DNA from: Pseudomonadota bacterium | Lineage (GTDB): Bacteria > Pseudomonadota > Alphaproteobacteria > Acetobacterales > Acetobacteraceae | Length of the DNA stretch: 64,000 nucleotides | Direction: 5' to 3' | NCBI GenBank assembly: GCA_021805565.1 | Contig: JAJZFA010000016.1 | Span: 1-64,000 of the forward strand | Shown here: positions 34,570 to 43,076 of the stretch, in pieces | Numbering within the stretch: position 1 is the stretch's first letter | How the letters are laid out: each line of letters begins with the position of its first letter | Position numbers and translations under genes: made by a program | The notes under the pieces: generated by a model | Databases searched by the model: none | The model's input: only the letters and a program-made list of their open reading frames with translations | Told to the model about the DNA's origin: nothing

Positions 34570-34682
34570 TAGGGCATGCCCGGCAAGTCCCGCTTCGGAT
34601 TGCGGTGCCGGGCATGCCCTAACTGTTTGTGTGAGCGGGCAGATTTATCGGCGCGTTGACGCATCTGTCGCCGATCCTGCCC
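34570..34682 (-). repeat. dispersed repeat, copy F (inverted orientation, with hairpin)
   Basis: On the plus strand the hairpin comes first: AGGGCATGCCCGGCA pairs with TGCCGGGCATGCCCT, the most perfect stem of the family, around a loop with CGGATTGCG. GTGAGCGGGCAGATTTATCG then reads as the reverse complement of module one. It lies 36 bp upstream of the glgX start. Confidence 0.8.
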
Positions 34683-34717
34683 TCGATTTGTCCGTGTCCC
34701 CGGAAATAAGGTCGCCC

Positions 34718-36982
34718 ATGCCCCCTTCCATTCAGAAATCCCGCATCGGCGAAGGATCGCCTTATCAACTCGGCGCGACCTGGGACGGCATCGGCGTGAA
34801 TTTCGCACTGTTTTCGGCCAACGCGACAAAAGTCGAACTGTGCCTGTTCGACGACCATGGCAAAAACGAAATCGAACGTATCGAGCTGCCCGAATACACC
34901 AATGAGGTTTGGCACGGTTATCTGCCGGACGCCCGTCCCGGCACCACCTATGGTTATCGGGTCCACGGGCCATATGAGCCGGAGGCCGGCCACCGCTTCA
35001 ACCCCAACAAGCTCTGCCTCGATCCCTATGCCAAGGCGCATGTCGGCACTCTGGAATGGAATCCCGCCATTTTCGGCTATGTCATGGGGAAAGCGGACAC
35101 CACGTTCGACGACCGCGACAGCGCCCGGTTCGTGCCGAAGTCGAGGGTGATCGATCCTGCGTTCACGTGGGGCCGGGAACGCGCACCGTCGATCCCCCGC
35201 GACCGGACCATTATTTATGAGACCCATGTCCGCGGCTACACCATGCTTCACCCCGCCGTGCCGGAAAAATTGCGCGGTACCTTCGCCGGACTTGGCCGCA
35301 AGGAAGTGGTCGATTACATCAAAACGCTAGGGGTTACCGCCGTCGAACTGCTGCCCGTCCATACCTTCGTCAACGACAGCCATCTGCTCGAAAAAGGCCT
35401 GACGAATTATTGGGGTTACAACTCGATCGGCTTTTTCGCGCCCGACCCCCGCTATTCCGCCGTTCCGGACTTCGTTTTTTCCGAGTTCAAGGAAATGGTG
35501 GCCAGGCTGCACGACGCCGGCCTGGAGGTCATTTTAGACGTCGTTTACAACCACACCGCGGAGGGCAACGAAAACGGCCCGACGCTGTCGTTCCGCGGAA
35601 TCGACAACCTGTCCTATTACCGGCTGATGCCAGACAATCCCCGCCATTACATCAACGACACCGGCACGGGTAACACCCTGAACATGAGCCACGCCCGCGT
35701 CGTGCAAATGGTCACCGACAGCCTGCGATACTGGGCAACGGAAATGCGGGTGGACGGATTTCGGTTCGACCTGGGCACCATCCTGGCCCGCGAATCCGAC
35801 GGTTTCAGCGAAGCGCATGGCTTCCTGCAAAGCTGCCTTCAGGACCCGGTGCTTTCCAATGTCAAACTAATCGCCGAACCCTGGGACATCGGACCGGGCG
35901 GCTATCAGGTCGGCCGCTTCCCACCGGGCTGGGCGGAATGGAACGACAAATTCCGCGATACGGTCAGGGCTTACTGGAAAGGCGATTCCGGCAAGCAGGC
36001 CGAAATGGCGACACGGCTTGCCGCGTCCGCCGGCGAGTTCGCTCATCGCGGCCGCAAGGCGTGGGCCAGCGTCAACTTCATTACCGCGCATGACGGGTTC
36101 ACGCTGAACGACCTGGTTTCCTATAACGACAAGCACAACGAGGCGAACGGCGAGGACGGTCGCGACGGCCATTCGGATAATCAATCCTGGAATTGCGGCG
36201 CGGAAGGCCCGACAGACGATGCCGCGATCGTGTCCCTGCGGGAGCGGCAGAAGCGCAATCTGCTGGCCACGCTGCTGCTGGCCCAGGGAACGCCCATGCT
36301 ACTGGCGGGCGATGAGTTCGGCCGGACGCAACAAGGCAATAACAACGCATATTGTCAGGATAACGAAATCAGTTGGATAAACTGGAATTTCGGCGACCCG
36401 GAAGTCGAACTGGCGGAATTTGTCCGCAAGGTGATCGTTCTGCGGCAGTCGTTTCCCATTCTGCGCCGCACGCGGTTTCTGACCGGCGAATATAATGCCG
36501 ACCTCGATGTCAGCGACGTACGATGGCTGTCCCCGTCCGGCCAGGATATCGAGGAATCGGATTGGGACGATGCCCATGCCCGCTGTTTCGGTATGCTGAT
36601 GGACGGCAGAGCCCAGGCCAGCGGCATCAGGCGCCCGGCCATGGATGCGACCGCCCTGCTGGTGCTGAATGCCCACCACGACGTGGTGAATTTCGTTCTG
36701 CCGGAAGTGGTTGGCGGCAAAATCTGGCGCTGCCTGCTGGATACCAACAACCCCGACGACGGCGGCCACGAATCGTTTCAAACCGGCGGCACTTACGAAA
36801 TTACCGCCCGCTCGCTCGTCTTATTCGTGCTTGAACCAGACAGCAGCCGCTCGGTCGCACTGCGCCGGGCAATCGAGGGCTTTCGTCAGATGGCCGAACG
36901 TCCGATGCCGATGGCAACGCCGGACTCAGATCAGGCGGGACAGGACGGTCCAGCGGATGGGCCTCCGCCGGCGGCGGGCTGA
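34718..36982 (+). CDS. glgX: glycogen debranching enzyme GlgX
   Basis: This is 754 residues from ATG 34718. An upstream in-frame opening from 34631 lies inside repeat copy F and is rejected. GlgX hydrolyses alpha-1,6 branches of limit dextrin during glycogen breakdown. An N-terminal CBM48 domain (YQLGATWDGIGVNFALFSANA) is followed by a GH13 barrel. Barrel motifs seen are DVVYNHTAEG, MRVDGFRFDLGTI (nucleophile Asp), LIAEPWDIGPGGY (acid Glu) and NFITAHDGFTLNDLV. No other glycogen genes are near, which is unusual since glgX is often beside glgA, glgB or glgC. Confidence 0.95.
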   Translation: MPPSIQKSRIGEGSPYQLGATWDGIGVNFALFSANATKVELCLFDDHGKNEIERIELPEYTNEVWHGYLPDARPGTTYGYRVHGPYEPEAGHRFNPNKLCLDPYAKAHVGTLEWNPAIFGYVMGKADTTFDDRDSARFVPKSRVIDPAFTWGRERAPSIPRDRTIIYETHVRGYTMLHPAVPEKLRGTFAGLGRKEVVDYIKTLGVTAVELLPVHTFVNDSHLLEKGLTNYWGYNSIGFFAPDPRYSAVPDFVFSEFKEMVARLHDAGLEVILDVVYNHTAEGNENGPTLSFRGIDNLSYYRLMPDNPRHYINDTGTGNTLNMSHARVVQMVTDSLRYWATEMRVDGFRFDLGTILARESDGFSEAHGFLQSCLQDPVLSNVKLIAEPWDIGPGGYQVGRFPPGWAEWNDKFRDTVRAYWKGDSGKQAEMATRLAASAGEFAHRGRKAWASVNFITAHDGFTLNDLVSYNDKHNEANGEDGRDGHSDNQSWNCGAEGPTDDAAIVSLRERQKRNLLATLLLAQGTPMLLAGDEFGRTQQGNNNAYCQDNEISWINWNFGDPEVELAEFVRKVIVLRQSFPILRRTRFLTGEYNADLDVSDVRWLSPSGQDIEESDWDDAHARCFGMLMDGRAQASGIRRPAMDATALLVLNAHHDVVNFVLPEVVGGKIWRCLLDTNNPDDGGHESFQTGGTYEITARSLVLFVLEPDSSRSVALRRAIEGFRQMAERPMPMATPDSDQAGQDGPADGPPPAAG

Positions 36983-37118
36983 CGCCGCGCCGGTGGACGG
37001 ATATCGGGACCTCGCGACGCCGGCGATACGCGGATCGCCGAACCGCGCGGTACTGGCGGACGCCGGATACGATGTGCGATCGTCATGGTGCCGGGACGCT
37101 TCACGTTCGTAGCGCGTT

Positions 37119-37146
37119 TTGGAACATACGCCCGGTGTGTTAGAGT
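37119..37146 (+). promoter_or_regulatory. candidate sigma-70 promoter
   Basis: TTGGAA at 37119-37124 and TAGAGT at 37141-37146 are separated by 16 bases, 28 bp before the ATG of the membrane hydroxylase gene. Confidence 0.4.
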
Positions 37147-37173
37147 GCGATTCGTCAGTCGAGGAGACGCGCC

Positions 37174-37920
37174 ATGATGTCAGATCGCCAGGCGGCTTTC
37201 CGGACCGCCTATCGCGCCCAGATCGCCCCAGCCTACCACGGCCTGATCCATGTCGCGCTGATCTACCTGATCGGCGGATCGGCCCTTTGGTATGCCGCCC
37301 GGCATATCCACGCCCCAACCGTGGCAGACATTGCCGTCGTTCCCGCCGCGATGATTCTGGCCAACCTGTTCGAATGGTTCCTACACGCCAAGGTCATGCA
37401 CCGCCCGGTGCGGGGCTTCATGGGCATCTACAATCGCCACACCCTGGCGCATCATGTGTTCTTCACACAGGACGCACCCTATCACGACACCGCCCGCGAC
37501 TACCGGATCGTGTTCTTCCCGCCTTACGCGCTGATTGCCTTTCTGGCGATGGCCTCGGCCGGCGGCGCCATCCTGGGCGCGGTCTGGTCCGCCAACGCGG
37601 GCTGGTTCGCGGTCTGCACCGCCGCCGGCATGTACATGAACTATGAGTTCTTTCACTGGTGCTGCCACGTTCGCGACGACCGTATTCTGCGGCACCTGCC
37701 TTTCGTGAACACCATCCGCCGCCATCACATCGCCCATCACGACACCGCGATCATGATGACTCGCAACATGAACCTGACCTACCCGTTCGCCGACTGGCTG
37801 TTTGGCACCAGCGATCTGAACACCGGCCTGCTGGGCCATCTGTTCAACGGCTACGACACGCGATTCGTCCGCCCCGGCCAGCCGAAGGCGCAATCCCGCA
37901 CCGCCGTCGCGGGGGAATAG
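37174..37920 (+). CDS. fatty acid hydroxylase/sterol desaturase superfamily membrane protein
   Basis: This is 248 residues with about four membrane segments and the histidine clusters of the integral di-iron family: HAKVMH at 71-76, HTLAHH at 89-94, HWCCH at 161-165 and HHIAHH at 184-189. These ligate the two irons on the cytoplasmic face. Members hydroxylate or desaturate lipids, sterols or carotenoids. The substrate is open; a membrane lipid is likely. GAGGAG lies 8-9 nt before the start. A two-helix protein gene follows after 3 bp and is probably cotranscribed. Confidence 0.85.
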   Translation: MMSDRQAAFRTAYRAQIAPAYHGLIHVALIYLIGGSALWYAARHIHAPTVADIAVVPAAMILANLFEWFLHAKVMHRPVRGFMGIYNRHTLAHHVFFTQDAPYHDTARDYRIVFFPPYALIAFLAMASAGGAILGAVWSANAGWFAVCTAAGMYMNYEFFHWCCHVRDDRILRHLPFVNTIRRHHIAHHDTAIMMTRNMNLTYPFADWLFGTSDLNTGLLGHLFNGYDTRFVRPGQPKAQSRTAVAGE

Positions 37921-37923
37921 GGC

Positions 37924-38130
37924 GTGGCGATAACGATCCGCGACACCGGGCCGCGCAAGCGCAACATCGCGTCGCTGGTGGGCGGCGTCGTTATCGCGGT
38001 GGGCTGCTTCGTTTTGTGGGTATTGGTGGCCGGCGAGTTGACCCGTTTTCCGCCCAGCCTGCCGCTGATCGCGTGCGGGCTGGCGGCGGCGGTGGCGATC
38101 GGGGTCTGGATCCGGCTCGCCGATCTGTGA
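37924..38130 (+). CDS. small two-helix membrane protein, unknown function
   Basis: This is 68 residues with a GTG start 3 bp after the hydroxylase stop. A charged N-terminus (TIRDTGPRKRN) is followed by two hydrophobic segments, about residues 16-36 and 46-63. I do not recognise the family. The spacing suggests cotranscription with the hydroxylase and perhaps an accessory role. Confidence 0.6.
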   Translation: MAITIRDTGPRKRNIASLVGGVVIAVGCFVLWVLVAGELTRFPPSLPLIACGLAAAVAIGVWIRLADL

Positions 38131-38316
38131 CGGACCGTCTGGCTGCTCGCACTCCGCCCAGGCAGAACGCCGGAGCCGCTGCAACGCTTCGCCCGGGAAT
38201 AGCCGGTGGTCGTCTTGCCAAGCCGCCGCATGATTCAACGTGACGCGGCGGTCCTGGAGACCCGCGACATGACCGTGCTTGTTCGCCGGACGGGACAGTA
38301 GCCTCCCTGCCCCGGT

Positions 38317-41300
38317 TCACGCGGCCAGCAGATCGGGCGTAACACCGAACAGATAATCGATATCGTCGGCATCCATCGCGGGCAGCGCCACGCCATCCTC
38401 GCTCAACGCCAGGTTTGCCAGGGCGGCCTTGCGTTCCTGCAATTCGACGATTCGTTCCTCCACGGTATCGGCCGCGATCAGTTTGTAAACGAACACCGAT
38501 TTGGTCTGCCCGATCCGGTGCGCGCGATCGGATGCCTGATCCTCCACCGCCGGATTCCACCACGGGTCGTAATGGATCACCGTATCGGCCGAGGTCAGGT
38601 TCAGCCCGCGGCCGCCGGCTTTCAGGCTGATCAGGAACAGCGGCACCTCCCCAGCCTCGAACCGCCGCACCGGCGCCGCTCGGTCGGCCGTATCGCCGCG
38701 CAGTTCCACGAACGGCACACCGGCCGCCGCCAGCGCCGGTTTCATCAAATCCAGCATCGACGTGAACTGCGAGAACAGCAGAATGCGCCGCCCCTCGGCG
38801 ACCATTTCCGACACCATCTCCATCAGGTCGTCCAGTTTGCTGGATGAACCGCTCAGACGGGCGGACGGCAGCTTGACAAGCCTGGGGTCGCAACAGACCT
38901 GACGCAGCTTCAGCAAGGCATCCAGCACCAGGATATGGCTTTGCGCCACGCCGCGTTCGGCGATGCCTTCCGTTACCTTTTCATGCATCAGCGCTCGGAT
39001 CGTTTCATAGAGTTCCCGCTGGTCCGGGGCCAGCACGATCCGCCGCAGTATCGTATGTTTCGGCGGCAATTCGGTGGCTACGGCCGATTTGGTGCGGCGC
39101 AGGATAAACGGCCGGATGCGGGATGCAAGCTGGCGCCGGCGCACCGGGTCGCCGTCCTTCTCGATCGGCGCGCGAAACCGTTTGTTGAAGCTTTTGCGCT
39201 GCCCCAGCAGGCCGGGCATCAGGAAGGCGAACTGCGACCATAATTCGCCCAGGTTGTTTTCGATCGGTGTGCCGGACAGGCACAGCCGATGCCGGGTATC
39301 CAGCCGGCAGACCGCGTGCGTCGCCTTGGACGTGGAGCTTTTGATCGCCTGTGCCTCATCCAGCACCACCATGTGCCAGGATAGCGCGGCCATCTCCTCA
39401 ATGTCGCGCGACAGCACGGTGTAGGTGGTGATGACGACATGCACGCCGGTCAGGTCTCGCCGCCGTTCGTGACGGTCCAGCCCGTGTAGCACCGCCACGC
39501 GCAGATGCGGGGCGAACCGCGTCAGTTCGGCGGTCCAGTTCGGCACCAGGCTGGTCGGCACCACCACCAGGGCGGGCCGGTCAAGCCGCCCGCTGTGTTC
39601 CTCGATCGCGATGTGGGCGATGGTTTGGGCGGTCTTGCCCAGCCCCATGTCGTCGGCGAGCAAACCGCCCAGATCGTTTTCCCGCAGATGCTGCAACCAG
39701 TTCACGCCCTGCTGCTGATACGGGCGCAGGCTGGCGGTGAAACTTGCCGGCACCGGTGCCTCCGGAATCTCCGCCACGGCCCTGAACCGTTGCACCCGAA
39801 CGGCGATCGCGGCGCCATCCTGCCAGCGCGTGGTCAGCACGTCTTCCAGGTCCAGCACCGTATGCGCGGCGCCGCCGTCCAGCACCATGGTGTCGCCGGC
39901 GGTGCGGCTGGATGCTTCGATCATATCCTCGATCACCGCCAGCAGCCTGGCGATCCGGTCGGCGGGCAGTTTCAGGATGCGGCCGTCGTCCAGGCTGGTG
40001 ATCACTTCGCCATCGATCGTACGGGCGGAGGCCAGGCCGCCGCGTTCGTGCAGGCGCATCAGGATCGGCAGCAGTGGGTGGCGGACACCGTCGATTTCGA
40101 TGCCGAAATCGAGCGAAAATGAGCCTTGCGGCGCATTCGCCGGCCCATCGGCGACTTTCAGGTCGCAAAGGCCGACGGACTGCACAAGACGCGGACCGAA
40201 ATCGGTGTCGATCTGGTTGCGCCATCCCAGCGCCTGGAGCGCGGGCAGGCGTTCGGCGATAAACCCCTGCCACGCCTCGGCGGCGTCCCGGCCACGGAAC
40301 ACGAACACCAGGCGGCCTTTTTCGGTCTTGCCGGTTGCCATCCGCATTTGCACCAGACCGTCCTGGCGGATGGCATCCTGCGCGGCGGTTTCCGCTGCCC
40401 GGTCGCGGCGGACAAATACCGGCCCGGCCGGCGCATGAACGCGGACGAATTGCCGGTCGTCGTCGAACGGGACCGTGGCGCCCTCGTAGTCGAATTCCAG
40501 TAACAAGGCGTCCAATTGCTGCATCCGGCCGAACTCGTCCGGACATGGGAAGCGGGTCAGCCGCACTACCGGAGTCATCGGACGATCGACGATCGCCTGT
40601 TCGCCGATGGCTGCCGGATCGACGCGGCGTTTCAGCGGCGCGGGCGGTGCCGCGGCGGGGGCGACGAAGGCCGGCCGCACCGGCGCCGGCGGCTGAATGC
40701 GGACGCGGGCGACCGCGCCGGTGGCGGCATCGACGTACCAGGGGCCGGAATCGGCAACGATCACCCCCGAACGCGGCGGCAGGGCAGCGGCGGCGGCGGA
40801 TGCGAAGAACCGGGTCTCGCCCTTGATCAGCCGCCGCCCGCCCGCATGCCAGCGCGCCTGGCCGGTTTCGATCAACGCATCCAGCACATCGACGACCAGA
40901 CTGGCGGCGATGCCGGTGCGGGCGTCGCCGCCCTCGCCCAGCAGGTACGCCAGATCGCGAAGCCTGGAATCGGCCTGTTCGTCGGCGGCGATCGCGCGCG
41001 GCGTGGTCGGCGTGGCGATACCCGAGCGTTCGCCGATGGAAAGGGCGGTGACGATACAGGCGTGGGGCGGTTCGGCCGGGGCCAGTTCGAACACGATACG
41101 CTGGCGTTCTTTCTCGGGCGCGGCCGTGGTGAGTGTGTCGAGGAACGTCTGCTGTTCGGCCTTACGGAGCGCGGGAAAGCGGTCCAGCGCGGCGAACGCA
41201 GCCGCGGCCAAGTGGGTGCAGCCGGTGGACCGGCAACTGCACGCATGATCGAACACCACGCGGCGCCCGAACAGCGAGGGCGTGATGCGGACGGTGTAAG

Positions 41301-41448
41301 GCACCCCCCGGTCCAGCACCGTGCCCGTGACGGTATCGCCGTCCAGCCGGACATCGACCCCGCCGGCGAGCCCCAGCCCGCGCCCGCGCGTTAACACCCG
41401 TGCGTCGAAAATCCGGCCCAGGTCCTGAGAAGAATACGGCGTTGGCAT
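38317..41448 (-). CDS. SNF2-family DEAD/DEAH box helicase with SWIM zinc finger
   Basis: This is 1043 residues. A SWIM-type zinc motif CSCRSTGCTH lies at residues 70-79. After a long middle region the SNF2 ATPase core starts with YQQQGVNWLQ and Walker A in LADDMGLGKTAQT; the DEAQ box is in VVLDEAQAIKSS. The C-terminal helicase lobe has LISLKAGGRGLNLTSADTVI and the motif VI segment SDRAHRIGQTKSVFVYKL. Bacterial proteins of this shape (RapA/HepA-like with SWIM) are translocases acting on DNA, suggested to have roles in transcription recycling or repair. No phage-defence partner genes are adjacent. The upstream region is a 409 bp intergenic stretch shared with the LpxR-like gene. Confidence 0.93.
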   Translation of the reverse strand: MPTPYSSQDLGRIFDARVLTRGRGLGLAGGVDVRLDGDTVTGTVLDRGVPYTVRITPSLFGRRVVFDHACSCRSTGCTHLAAAAFAALDRFPALRKAEQQTFLDTLTTAAPEKERQRIVFELAPAEPPHACIVTALSIGERSGIATPTTPRAIAADEQADSRLRDLAYLLGEGGDARTGIAASLVVDVLDALIETGQARWHAGGRRLIKGETRFFASAAAAALPPRSGVIVADSGPWYVDAATGAVARVRIQPPAPVRPAFVAPAAAPPAPLKRRVDPAAIGEQAIVDRPMTPVVRLTRFPCPDEFGRMQQLDALLLEFDYEGATVPFDDDRQFVRVHAPAGPVFVRRDRAAETAAQDAIRQDGLVQMRMATGKTEKGRLVFVFRGRDAAEAWQGFIAERLPALQALGWRNQIDTDFGPRLVQSVGLCDLKVADGPANAPQGSFSLDFGIEIDGVRHPLLPILMRLHERGGLASARTIDGEVITSLDDGRILKLPADRIARLLAVIEDMIEASSRTAGDTMVLDGGAAHTVLDLEDVLTTRWQDGAAIAVRVQRFRAVAEIPEAPVPASFTASLRPYQQQGVNWLQHLRENDLGGLLADDMGLGKTAQTIAHIAIEEHSGRLDRPALVVVPTSLVPNWTAELTRFAPHLRVAVLHGLDRHERRRDLTGVHVVITTYTVLSRDIEEMAALSWHMVVLDEAQAIKSSTSKATHAVCRLDTRHRLCLSGTPIENNLGELWSQFAFLMPGLLGQRKSFNKRFRAPIEKDGDPVRRRQLASRIRPFILRRTKSAVATELPPKHTILRRIVLAPDQRELYETIRALMHEKVTEGIAERGVAQSHILVLDALLKLRQVCCDPRLVKLPSARLSGSSSKLDDLMEMVSEMVAEGRRILLFSQFTSMLDLMKPALAAAGVPFVELRGDTADRAAPVRRFEAGEVPLFLISLKAGGRGLNLTSADTVIHYDPWWNPAVEDQASDRAHRIGQTKSVFVYKLIAADTVEERIVELQERKAALANLALSEDGVALPAMDADDIDYLFGVTPDLLAA

Positions 41449-41805
41449 CGGTGCGGATCGGCCTTAGGCAGTCGATGGATACGGATGAGCCGCGGTGACG
41501 GCGGGGCGAACGGGTGGGTCGGATGGGCCGAACCGGATAAAGACAACTCGCCCGGATTGGGTGGCGAATGCAAGGGGTGGAACTGGGGTGGGCGGGGGCA
41601 CCCGGCGCGGTGGGATTCGAGCGGTCCTGCGATCGCCGCCGAGTTCGGATATTCGGACACCCTCGCTGCTGCTCATGCATTTGTATTTTATTTGCATACC
41701 ATTGTATAAGTATATTTTCAATAAAACGTCAGATAATTTTACACAATTCCACCGCATACATTTGAAAATCGCGGAAATATATAATAAAACAATGTTTTAG
41801 AAAAA
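41449..41805. other. intergenic region with AT-rich segment
   Basis: The first 200 bp are GC-rich and hold the promoter side of the helicase gene. From about 41660 to 41820 the sequence turns strongly AT-rich, with several TATA- and AAAA-rich runs, in contrast to the rest of the window. Such bendable DNA upstream of a sigma-54 promoter could bind IHF or an enhancer-binding protein; I could not identify an exact site. Confidence 0.5.
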
Positions 41806-41820
41806 TGGCACGTAATTTGC
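41806..41820 (+). promoter_or_regulatory. sigma-54 (RpoN) promoter of the LpxR-like gene
   Basis: TGGCACG-TAAT-TTGC reproduces the -24/-12 consensus (TGGCACG-N4-TTGC) exactly, with the GG and GC dinucleotides 10 bases apart between their inner edges. Transcription would begin near 41832, about 26 bp before the ATG at 41858. It lies in non-coding DNA at the right distance and orientation. Confidence 0.75.
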
Positions 41821-41857
41821 GTTAATCGCGTCGTCTAAGCGCGGGGCTATTGCGGTC

Positions 41858-42850
41858 ATGAAAGTCGAACACATTGTCCTCGGCGCGGCGTTTATACTGA
41901 TGCCGTTGTCCCGAGCAAATGCCCAGCCAGCGGCCGATCCGGCCAGCATTTGGACCATACAGGACGAAAACTCGGCCGCGTCCCGAACCCCGGTCAGGGA
42001 TCATTTCTATACCAACGGCTTTCAACTCGGCTGGATATCCCCAACCGGTATGGTTCCGTCCGCGCTGGCCGATTTTGGGCACGCCATCTGGGGGGACGGT
42101 GTGCAGCGGGTTGGGTTCGATCTGTCGCAGCAAATCTATACGCCGGTGGATACGCAGGCCCCCAGCCCGAATCCGCGCGACCGTCCGTATGCCGGGCTGC
42201 TGACGGGCGATGTGTCGCTGCTCAGCGATACGGCCGATTCGCGGCACGTGCTGATCCTGAGCCTGGGACTTGTGGGCCCCGGGGCCGGCGCGGGGGAGGT
42301 GCAGAACGGCTTTCATCGCCTGATCGGCCGTCCGGCGGTTCAAGGCTGGGGGGCGCAGATCGGCAATACGCCCGCCGTCGAATTGCTGCATGAACAGACG
42401 TGGCGCCTGCCAACCGGCACGATCGCCGGACTGGAGACCGACATGCTGCCAGCCCTGACGGCCGGAATCGGGGATGTGCGCGACTATGTTCAGGCCGGGA
42501 TCAGTTTCCGGATCGGCCAGGGCCTGGACTCCGACTTTGGCGTGCCGCGCTTACGGCCGGGTTTGAGCGGCGGCGACGCCTATACGCCGGTGCGGCCGTT
42601 CGCCTGGTATGTCTTTGCCGGAGCGGACGGTCAGGCTGTAGGTTACGATCTGTTGTTGCAGGGCGGACCGTTCCGGTCGGGCCCGCGCGTATCTCCGGTC
42701 TGGGACGTGGCGGAAATGCAGGCCGGCGCCGCGATCATGGTGGCGGGACTGCGCCTGACGGTGGCGTATGTTGCGCAGACCGTGGAATTTCAGGGGCAAG
42801 CCTGCGGCATTCACCAGTTCGCGTCGGTGTCGCTGTCGATGCGGTTTTGA
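41858..42850 (+). CDS. lipid A deacylase LpxR-like outer-membrane protein
   Basis: This is 330 residues with a signal peptide ending ANA (about residue 22). The DUF2219/LpxR pattern is clear: DHFYTNGFQLGW at 48-59, DRPYAGLL at 108-115, and SLGLVGPGAGAGEVQNGFH with H153 in the place of the catalytic histidine. The first family motif, usually N-D near the N-terminus, reads QDEN here, so that side of the active site is altered. LpxR removes the 3'-acyloxyacyl chain of lipid A in the outer membrane. The C-terminus ends in Phe (LSMRF), as expected for BAM-inserted barrels. A sigma-54 promoter precedes it. Confidence 0.85.
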   Translation: MKVEHIVLGAAFILMPLSRANAQPAADPASIWTIQDENSAASRTPVRDHFYTNGFQLGWISPTGMVPSALADFGHAIWGDGVQRVGFDLSQQIYTPVDTQAPSPNPRDRPYAGLLTGDVSLLSDTADSRHVLILSLGLVGPGAGAGEVQNGFHRLIGRPAVQGWGAQIGNTPAVELLHEQTWRLPTGTIAGLETDMLPALTAGIGDVRDYVQAGISFRIGQGLDSDFGVPRLRPGLSGGDAYTPVRPFAWYVFAGADGQAVGYDLLLQGGPFRSGPRVSPVWDVAEMQAGAAIMVAGLRLTVAYVAQTVEFQGQACGIHQFASVSLSMRF

Positions 42851-43076
42851 GTTAGTGGGCTGAATTGTGGGATCGCAAAAGGCCCGCCAGCGCCCTGGTG
42901 ACGCCGAGCGGAATGCTGTAAAGGTTGTTCGTAAGGAGAATCATGTCATGCGTGTGATACCATGAATGGTTCAGCAAGACAGCGAGGGCTGGACTGCTGG
43001 ATTCGGTATTCGCCTGAAATCGCTCGATGACCGAACTCAGGCTTAGATTTTCAACCCTGACAAGCAGTGCCGGGCC

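Noticed and set aside
10495-34682. CRISPR array
   Set aside because: The repeats are dispersed over 24 kb, about 110 bp long and without regular spacers; no cas genes are present.
34631-34717. N-terminal extension of GlgX (SGQIYRRVDASVADPA)
   Set aside because: This peptide is the translated repeat copy F, seen also at other copies, and is not part of the enzyme.
37381-38238. Minus-strand open frame of 285 codons opposite the hydroxylase gene
   Set aside because: It is mostly antisense to the histidine-cluster protein and has low-complexity shadow composition; the short unique part 38131-38238 alone is not convincing.
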